Shown here: positions 58,585 through 64,000 of the stretch, piece by piece
Position numbering within the stretch: the stretch's first letter is position 1
How the letters are laid out: every line of letters begins with the position of its first letter
NCBI RefSeq assembly: GCF_018406645.1
Contig: NZ_AP024546.1
Span: forward strand, 2,666,001-2,730,000
DNA from: Lysobacter helvus
Lineage (GTDB): Bacteria; Pseudomonadota; Gammaproteobacteria; Xanthomonadales; Xanthomonadaceae
DNA: 64,000 nucleotides
Reading direction: 5' to 3'
Position numbers and translations under genes: made by a program
Notes under the pieces: model-generated
Told to the model about the DNA's origin: nothing
Databases searched by the model: none
What the model saw: only the letters and a program-made list of their open reading frames with translations

Positions 58585-60626
58585 TGGTTCGCTCCCAGCG
58601 TCGTGTGCGCGGTCCGTGCCGTGACCACCAGGACACCGGGCGTCCATCCTCCAGCGCCGTTGTCCTGCAGGCGCACCTGGTAATTCGGGCGCACCGCGGC
58701 CGGGATGTCGTCCGTCCATGCAACCGCCTGGTTGCACAACGCACTGCCCACGAGCGGCGTGGCCGTCGTCGCGCTCAGCGCCAGGCTGCCGCCCGTGAGC
58801 AGGTTGGCGGCACCGGTCACGTGGTGCGCGACGTTGGCGCCGGGATACGTGAACTCGTCGAGCTCGACTTCGTTGTCGCCATACCCGGGGGTCGGATAGC
58901 CGCCCCACAACGGTTGGTTCCAGTTGTTCGTGACGAAGTTGCGGCGCAACTCGATCTGCTCGCCCTTGTAGGTGTTCCAGTGGAAGGGCTGTGCGTTCGT
59001 CAGCGTGCCGGTGGCGCTGGTGACCTGCACGGCGTTGTTGACGGCGACGTAGCGCCCCCAGAATGCCTCGGGCGTGCGCCGTCGGATCACGCCGTAGTCC
59101 TTGCCGTTGGCGATCATGTGGAAGTCGACGTTGTTGGCGTCCAGCACCAGGTGGCCGTCGTAGAAGTCCCACGAGTTGGCGTTGTCCAGGCAGCAGGAGA
59201 ACAACGTCGCGGCGCCCGCGCTGGTGTTCTTGTTCAACTCGGTCAGCACGGTGTTGAAGTAGAACCACAACTTGCCGCGGCGTCCGTCGATCGGGCTGTT
59301 GTCCGAGCCGAAGTGCACCATCGAGGCGCCCATCGTCTGCACGTGCACCTTCGAATCGCGGCGGAAGATGTTGCCGTACATGTAGCTGCCGGCGTCGTAC
59401 TTCTCCCAGTCGCGTTCCATCTGCGCGCGCAGCGCCGGCGTCACTGACCCCGGGCTCTGGTCGGCCAGCAGGTTGAAGAACCACGGGAACACCGACGGCC
59501 GGAAGTCCTCGATGTCGATCAGGTCGATCGTGTGCGCACCGTTCTCGAAGTAGTTGTAGCGCACCAGTTCGCCGACGGTGCGCATCTTCAGGTCGTTGCC
59601 GTTGGAGGCCTCGTCGTTGTCGATGGTGCCGCTGCCGTCGATGTCGTAGCGGATCGGGTTGCCGAAGTAGTTGTACTGGACGACGAAGTTGACGCCCTGG
59701 ATGTAGGCCTGGTGCACGTTGTAGTCGTCGACCAGCCCGTTGTCGTGGAACCAGTTGGCCTCCAGCAGGAAGTTGCGCGTGAGGTAATGGTCGCCGCCGT
59801 AGTCCAGGCCGCGGCTGATCACGTAGACGCCCACCGGGCAGAACGCGAACTCGTTGTCGCGCAGGGTGACGTTCTGCGCGCGCGACACGTACAGGCACCC
59901 GGTGTGCGTGTTGTACAGGTGCGACAGGTTGTCCATGCCGATGTAGCCGGCCGCGTGGCTGGCGCCGGAGTAGGGCGGCAGCATCGCGCCGGTCAGGTTG
60001 AGGCCTTCGACCGCGATGTTCCGGATCCCGCTGTCGCGCGCGATGGCCACGATGCCGCGGTTGACCGTCGAATACTCCTCGGCCGGCGTGCCGATCAGGC
60101 TTTGCAGCGCGCTGCTGTTGCGCACGCGCGCGCCGATGCCGTTGATCTTCGGGCGCGCGCCGTTGGCGTCGCGCACGCCGCACACCTTGATGTCGCTGGT
60201 GACGATGAAGATGCGCTCGTTGTACGGCGTCGACTTTGGCAGCACGCGCACCATCGTGTGCGGCGACAGCGATTCCCACGGCACGTTGGCCAGGCTGGTG
60301 ATCGCAGCGCCAGGCCCGACGTCGATGACGGTGGTGTTGAAGTTGGCGTTGTCGGGATCGGCGGGATCGCAGTTCGCGAGCGTGCGCGACTCGCGCAGGC
60401 CCGGGAAATCCTGGCCGGTGAAGCCGGTGGGCACGACCGGGACGGGCGCCTGGTTGCGGCCGGTGCGCATCGTGCGCGAGGGCTTGGCGGCGGTGGCCAC
60501 GGCGCTGGCCGTCGCGGGCGTGGGTGTTTTCGGTTGCGCGCGCTGCGCCGGTTTGGCGTTGCAGGCCGCCAGCAATGCAGCGCTGGCCAGCACGGCGGCC
60601 AGCGATTTTGCGATAGACGCGTTCAC
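58575..60626 (-). CDS. Parallel beta-helix lipoprotein
   Basis: 683 residues from a GTG with a CGGGGAG site. Lipobox LLAAC, then a Pro/Thr linker and a shared block SRTMRTGRNQAPVPV also seen as TMRTGGRQAAIAV in the downstream gene. The body is a beta-helix with repeated short strands and Asn-rich turns (IKVCGVRDANGARPKINGIGARVRNSSALQSLIG, VTLRDNEFAFCPVGVYVISRGLDYGGDHYLTRN, VRYNYFENGAHTIDLID) and a jelly-roll-like end. Such helices are typical of polysaccharide lyases or surface adhesins, but no catalytic cluster is obvious. It overlaps the next gene by 10 bp, making a coupled pair. Confidence 0.88.
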   Translation of the reverse strand: MNASIAKSLAAVLASAALLAACNAKPAQRAQPKTPTPATASAVATAAKPSRTMRTGRNQAPVPVVPTGFTGQDFPGLRESRTLANCDPADPDNANFNTTVIDVGPGAAITSLANVPWESLSPHTMVRVLPKSTPYNERIFIVTSDIKVCGVRDANGARPKINGIGARVRNSSALQSLIGTPAEEYSTVNRGIVAIARDSGIRNIAVEGLNLTGAMLPPYSGASHAAGYIGMDNLSHLYNTHTGCLYVSRAQNVTLRDNEFAFCPVGVYVISRGLDYGGDHYLTRNFLLEANWFHDNGLVDDYNVHQAYIQGVNFVVQYNYFGNPIRYDIDGSGTIDNDEASNGNDLKMRTVGELVRYNYFENGAHTIDLIDIEDFRPSVFPWFFNLLADQSPGSVTPALRAQMERDWEKYDAGSYMYGNIFRRDSKVHVQTMGASMVHFGSDNSPIDGRRGKLWFYFNTVLTELNKNTSAGAATLFSCCLDNANSWDFYDGHLVLDANNVDFHMIANGKDYGVIRRRTPEAFWGRYVAVNNAVQVTSATGTLTNAQPFHWNTYKGEQIELRRNFVTNNWNQPLWGGYPTPGYGDNEVELDEFTYPGANVAHHVTGAANLLTGGSLALSATTATPLVGSALCNQAVAWTDDIPAAVRPNYQVRLQDNGAGGWTPGVLVVTARTAHTTLGANQCN

Positions 60627-60981
60627 GTGACGCTCCCCGTAGGCAATGGATGTCGTGCGACTCGCCCCGATCCGTGGCTTGCGCCAAGGGCGATTCGTTT
60701 GCTCGACACCATCGGCCCCACGGCAGACACGCACGCCGTCGATGGTCTGGCGCGGATGCAGGCCGCCAGCGGGGGGGATTCTCTCCAGATCGGCACGACA
60801 AGGAAAGCCGCGCGATGCGCAAGTTGCGATGCAATGCACAGGTGGACGCAATCGGGTAGGCGTCCGGTTGACGCGGGGTGTCAGCTAGCGACGCGCAAGG
60901 TCGCGGTGTCGGGTGCGGGGCGTTCGGGAAGTCCGTTGCGTTAGGCTGTCGCGTCGGCGCGTGCCGCCAGGGGAGAGGTCC
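60627..60981. other. 355-bp gap between divergent genes, nothing recognised
   Basis: Between the beta-helix lipoprotein (minus) and a small membrane gene (plus). I found no gene, hairpin or operator that stands out; short frames here look random. It should hold two divergent promoters. Confidence 0.7.
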
Positions 60982-61347
60982 GTGGGCTACAAGAGCTGGG
61001 TGCTGATCGCGCTGGCGGTCGTTGGATTCGCGTCGGGCGCGGTGGATCAGTATTTCTATCCGGGCCAATTCATGCCGCCTTCGACGCTGGCGGCCACGCT
61101 GGTCGGCGTGGTGCTGATGTTCGCCTGGTATCGCCTCGATGCGAACCAGCGCGGGATTGGGCGCACGCCGTTCCTCGACGTCGGCGTCGTGCTCCTGGCG
61201 ATCGTCGCGTTGCCCATCTATTTCTTCCGTTCGCGCGGCGCCAAGGGCGGCTTCGTCGCCAGTGCGGTTTTTCTGGTGGCGATGATCGGCTACGGCGTGC
61301 TCGGGATCGCGGGGCAATACGCGACGTATTACGGGCTGCAGGCTTGA
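60982..61347 (+). CDS. Small membrane protein of unknown function
   Basis: 121 residues from a GTG with a GGGGAGAGG site. Four hydrophobic segments (WVLIALAVVGFASGAV; LAATLVGVVLMFAWY; VGVVLLAIVALPIYFF; FVASAVFLVAMIGYGVLG). Topology only; no family recognised. Confidence 0.72.
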   Translation: MGYKSWVLIALAVVGFASGAVDQYFYPGQFMPPSTLAATLVGVVLMFAWYRLDANQRGIGRTPFLDVGVVLLAIVALPIYFFRSRGAKGGFVASAVFLVAMIGYGVLGIAGQYATYYGLQA

Positions 61348-61442
61348 GGCGTAGTCGCTTCCACTGATGAGCATGGCGCGCGCTTCGGCGCGTCGGCGGC
61401 GGTAAGATCTCGCCGCCTGTCCGACCTGCAGGAATCCTCCCC

Positions 61443-62246
61443 ATGTCCGCAAGATTGGTTGTCCTGCTTGTCGCCCTGATCGCCGTCGGCAGTGCCACGG
61501 CACAAACGGCCCCGAAACCCGCGCCGACGAAAGTCATGATCGTCGGCACGTTCCACCTGGACAATCCGGGGCGCGATGTCTTCAACGTGCAGGTCGACGA
61601 CGTGCTGGCAAAGAAGCGCCAGGCGGAACTGGCCGACGTCGCCGCGTCACTCGCGAAGTTCGCGCCGACCGAAGTCATGGTGGAGTGGCCGTCGGCCACG
61701 ACCGACGAGCAGTACGCAAGCTTCCGCGCCGACAAGCTGCCGCCTTCGCGCAACGAGGTCGTGCAACTGGGCTTCCGCCTGGCGGCGCTGCGCAAGCTGC
61801 CGCGCGTGCATGGCATCGATGCGCCGGGCGAATTCCCGTTCGATCCGGTCAAGGACTACGCGAAGACCCACGCCATGTCGCCGCGCCTGGACGCCGCATT
61901 GGCCGGCGCCGGCAAGGAAGTGCAGGTGCTCAGCCAGCGCGTGCGCGAGGGCAGCATCGGCTCGGTGCTGCGCTACATGAACGCGCCCCCGCGCGCGCTC
62001 AAGAACCATGGCTTCTACATGGACATGCTGCGCTACGGCGACGGCGACACGCAGCCCGGCGCCCGCCTGGTCGGTGCGTGGTATGCGCGCAACCTCGCGA
62101 TCTGCGCGCGGCTGCTGCAGGCGCTGCCGGAAGGCGGGCGCGCGGTGGTGTTCTTCGGCGAAGGGCACGCGTATCTGTTGCGCCAGTGCATCGTGGAAAC
62201 GCCGGGCGTCGAGCTGGTCGAGGCGAACGATTACTTGCCGAAGTAG
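61443..62246 (+). CDS. DUF5694-family exported protein
   Basis: 267 residues with a signal peptide (LVVLLVALIAVGSATA). The DUF5694 pattern starts VMIVGTFHLDNPGRD, includes APTEVMVEWPS and ends FFGEGHAYLLRQ. The two His sites (GTFH and GEGH) resemble metal-binding positions of TraB/ChaN-like proteins, but no function is established. Confidence 0.85.
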   Translation: MSARLVVLLVALIAVGSATAQTAPKPAPTKVMIVGTFHLDNPGRDVFNVQVDDVLAKKRQAELADVAASLAKFAPTEVMVEWPSATTDEQYASFRADKLPPSRNEVVQLGFRLAALRKLPRVHGIDAPGEFPFDPVKDYAKTHAMSPRLDAALAGAGKEVQVLSQRVREGSIGSVLRYMNAPPRALKNHGFYMDMLRYGDGDTQPGARLVGAWYARNLAICARLLQALPEGGRAVVFFGEGHAYLLRQCIVETPGVELVEANDYLPK

Positions 62247-62311
62247 GTCGCCCGAGCGACCGGGCGATCGGCGCGGTAATGTGTCGGCCAGTCAACGCAA
62301 GGACGCAAGCG

Positions 62312-62395
62312 ATGCGACCCGCCCAGAAACAGGTTGCGGCAATGGCCCTTCTCGTGGTCTGCCTCGTCAACGCATGGAGCGCAGGGGCACTGTGA
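62312..62395 (+). CDS. 27-residue hydrophobic micropeptide coupled to the next gene
   Basis: A short leader-like peptide (VAAMALLVVCLVNAWSAG) whose stop overlaps the GTG of the next gene (GTGA). The overlap and hydrophobic core suggest translational coupling or a tiny membrane peptide; proof is not possible from sequence. Confidence 0.4.
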   Translation: MRPAQKQVAAMALLVVCLVNAWSAGAL

Positions 62396-62724
62396 CGAAA
62401 GAAGAGTTCGTGCTGTTGCTCGCCTGGCTGCTGGGGCCGCCGATGCTCGTTGGCTCGTTCTTCCTTGTTTGGGCCCTGCGTCGCGGTGGTCGCCGGGCGC
62501 TGGGGCGCGAGGTCCTTGCGTGGTTCCTGTTGCTGGCGCTGTCGGCGCTCTTCGCCTTCGGGATGGTCGTCGTGGAGCTAGGTTCGCTGGGGTACTACCT
62601 CCGCGCTCGCGACGCCCCGTTCTTGTGGGCGCCCTTCGCGTTCCTCGCCGTCGCGCTGGCGCTTCCCGTTGCGGTGTGGTGGGGACGTCGTGCGCCCCCT
62701 TCGACTCTGCCTAGGCCGCATTGA
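62392..62724 (+). CDS. Small membrane protein
   Basis: 110 residues from a GTG. Three hydrophobic segments (LLLAWLLGPPMLVGSFFLVWAL; VLAWFLLLALSALFAFGMVV; FLAVALALPVAVWW). It overlaps the convergent GST gene by 14 bp. No family recognised. Confidence 0.65.
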   Translation: MTKEEFVLLLAWLLGPPMLVGSFFLVWALRRGGRRALGREVLAWFLLLALSALFAFGMVVVELGSLGYYLRARDAPFLWAPFAFLAVALALPVAVWWGRRAPPSTLPRPH

Positions 62725-63349
62725 TCGCCAACTGCGCCGCAAACGCCCGCTGGTACGCCGGCCGCGCTTCCCCGCGCGCGACATACGCCGCCAGGGTCGG
62801 GAATTCGTCCAGCAACCCGGACGGCCGCACGCGCAGCAGCACCGACACCATCATCAGGTCGCCGGCGCTGAACGCACCGTCGAGCCACTCGGATTCGCCG
62901 AGGCGCGCCGACAACCGGCGCAAGCGTTCGCGGATCCGATCCTGCACCAGCGGCAGCCGGTCCTTCGCCCACGGCTTGTCGCCTTCCTGGAACTTTGCGA
63001 TCGACAGCTCGAGGATCGGCGGTTCGATCGTGTTGACCGCGGCGAACATCCAGGTGATGGCGCGCGCCCGCGCGTTGGCGTCGGCCGGCAACAGGCCCGC
63101 GTGCTGTTCGGCGAGATGAAAAACGATCGAACCCGTTTCGAACAGCGCAAGGTCGCCGTCCTCGAACGTGGGAATCTGGCCGAAGGGATGCACGCGCAGG
63201 TGCGCGGGTTCCTTCATCGCCTGGAACGACACCAGCCGCACGTCGTAGGGCTGACCGGTTTCTTCGAGCGCCCAGCGCACGCGCGTGTCGCGCGCGAGGC
63301 CCTTGCCGCCGTCGGGCGAGCGTTCGAAGGCGGTGATGGTGATGGTCAT
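62711..63349 (-). CDS. Glutathione S-transferase family protein
   Basis: 212 residues. N-terminal thioredoxin-fold domain (ITITAFERSPDGGKGLARDTRVRWALEETG; PFGQIPTFEDGDLALFETGSIVFHLAE) followed by an all-helical C-terminal domain (DRIRERLRRLSARLGESEWLDGAFSAGDLMMVSVLLRV). The E-T-G-S/I pattern binds the gamma-glutamyl part of glutathione. The ATG at 63349 has a GGAG site. Cytoplasmic; substrate unknown. Confidence 0.92.
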   Translation of the reverse strand: MTITITAFERSPDGGKGLARDTRVRWALEETGQPYDVRLVSFQAMKEPAHLRVHPFGQIPTFEDGDLALFETGSIVFHLAEQHAGLLPADANARARAITWMFAAVNTIEPPILELSIAKFQEGDKPWAKDRLPLVQDRIRERLRRLSARLGESEWLDGAFSAGDLMMVSVLLRVRPSGLLDEFPTLAAYVARGEARPAYQRAFAAQLAINAA

Positions 63350-63416
63350 CGTGGCGCGCTCCTGGGGGTTCCATCCATGACGACGAATGACGAAGGCCGG
63401 AATCGACACGGTCCGG

Positions 63417-63611
63417 TCATTTCTCCTTGCGCAGGGCCACGACCAGGGCAAACACCGCGGCCCCGATGGAAAAGGGCTGCGCGTCGAGGAAATTGGCGGC
63501 TGACCACGTGGGCAACCCGGTGTAGCGCGGGTTCCTCACCATGCAGGCGAACAGCGCCGCGCAGTAGAAAACGAACACGCCGAAAAGCACCCAGCCCCAT
63601 TCCTTCCGCAT
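63417..63611 (-). CDS. Small membrane protein
   Basis: 64 residues from ATG 63611. Two hydrophobic helices (WGWVLFGVFVFYCAALFACMV; FSIGAAVFALVVALRK). A GTG at 63650 would add 13 residues. No family recognised. Confidence 0.6.
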   Translation of the reverse strand: MRKEWGWVLFGVFVFYCAALFACMVRNPRYTGLPTWSAANFLDAQPFSIGAAVFALVVALRKEK

Positions 63612-63655
63612 CGTTCGATCCCGTCCAGGGAAAGCCGGATGATAGGTCACGCCCT

Positions 63656-64000
63656 CTACGCAGCAGGCGCGGCTCGGGACACGATATCCAGCGCCACCGC
63701 CTCCGCCGTGCGAATGCCATCCACGCCGGCCGACAGGATGCCGCCCGCGTAACCCGCGCCTTCGCCCGCCGGGAACAACCCGCGCGTATTCAAGCTGTGC
63801 CCGTCCTCGCCGCGCGTCACGCGCACCGGGGACGACGTGCGGGTCTCGACGCCGGTCAGCACTGCATCCTGCATCGCGAACCCGCGGATCTGCCTGTCGA
63901 ACGCCGGCAGCGCTTCGCGGATCGCCGCGATCGCGTACTCGGGCAGCGAGGGCGCAAGATCCCCCAACCGCACGCCGGGCTTGTACGAAGGCAGCACGCC
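63656..64000 (-). CDS. FAD-dependent dehydrogenase, C-terminal part (COG2509-like, cut by window edge)
   Basis: About 114 residues visible; the gene continues beyond the window. The segment LPEYAIAAIREALPAFDRQIRGF, then TGVETRTSSPVRVTRGEDGHSLNTRGLFPAGEGAGYAGGILSAGVDGIRTAEAVA is the C-terminal FAD-binding part of the uncharacterised NAD(FAD)-utilising dehydrogenase family. The GEGAGYAGGI glycine motif is the FAD contact. Confidence 0.88.
   Translation of the reverse strand, partial: GVLPSYKPGVRLGDLAPSLPEYAIAAIREALPAFDRQIRGFAMQDAVLTGVETRTSSPVRVTRGEDGHSLNTRGLFPAGEGAGYAGGILSAGVDGIRTAEAVALDIVSRAAPAA

Noticed and set aside
57058-61503. A 1481-residue open frame on the minus strand
   Set aside because: Only its last third (from 58584) is real. 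The rest runs out of frame through the neighbouring lipoprotein gene; long antisense or shifted frames are common at this GC content.

Overview
The window is high-GC DNA from a gammaproteobacterium of the Xanthomonadaceae type, most likely Lysobacter or a close relative. This is inferred from the lipid A / Kdo gene order, an archaic (Csu-type) pilus operon with a perfect CRP/Clp-like palindrome, and codon use dominated by G/C-ending codons. No 16S rRNA is present, so the genus is an inference.

Layout. 1-7350: the end of msbA, then lpxK and kdsB in a tightly overlapping lipid A / Kdo unit, a thioredoxin-fold/NHL-propeller gene, uvrC and pgsA. 7377-7619: tRNA-Gly and tRNA-Cys, each followed by a terminator. 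7668-11737: a secreted protein, an M14-type carboxypeptidase, a glycerophosphodiesterase, a TerC transporter and an OB-fold membrane protein. 11853-22191: tRNA-Leu(UAA) carrying a ~10.3-kb integrated element bounded by a 57-bp direct repeat. The element holds a tyrosine integrase, small DNA-binding and replication-like genes, a Cys4 zinc-finger microprotein, an HK97-type major capsid protein and one further virion-like protein. It also holds several orphan genes and a TIGR02391 (Ymh) gene at its right end. It has no recognisable terminase, portal, protease or tail machinery. 22354-25644: a PHB-depolymerase-like esterase, small proteins and a TolB-like propeller. 25646-30395: a chaperone-usher operon on the minus strand with three spore-coat-U-type subunits. 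30734-35981: a Calx-beta secreted protein, LigD (PE-ligase-polymerase), a small hydrophilic protein and a YedK/HMCES-type abasic-site protein. 36372-39908: an intimin/invasin-like inverse autotransporter with 621-bp internal repeats. 40017-44695: a UDP-sugar dehydrogenase, an FMN glutamate-synthase-family protein, a YihY protein and a secreted protein. 44702-50844: a response regulator, histidine kinase and GNAT unit diverging from an LTA-synthase-like / PAP2 / COG4705 membrane cluster. 50851-56748: small envelope, redox and zinc-ribbon proteins. 56843-60626: two parallel beta-helix lipoproteins, one frameshifted. 60982-64000: small membrane proteins, a DUF5694 protein, a GST and the end of an FAD-dependent dehydrogenase.

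How things work together. The left end builds and exports lipid A-Kdo. The pilus operon and invasin are surface-adhesion systems: a four-half-site Clp-like array precedes the pilus operon and a long imperfect hairpin precedes the invasin. The two-component system sits next to envelope-modifying enzymes. The integrated element is the most unusual part: a capsid-encoding mini-element that cannot package DNA with its own visible genes. Its capsid and second structural gene each sit just behind a terminator-like sequence. Two genes in the window (15045-15688 and 56843-58584) each look one base short in a C run; this could be real mutation or a shared sequencing artefact. Promoter, hairpin and start-codon calls were made by eye.
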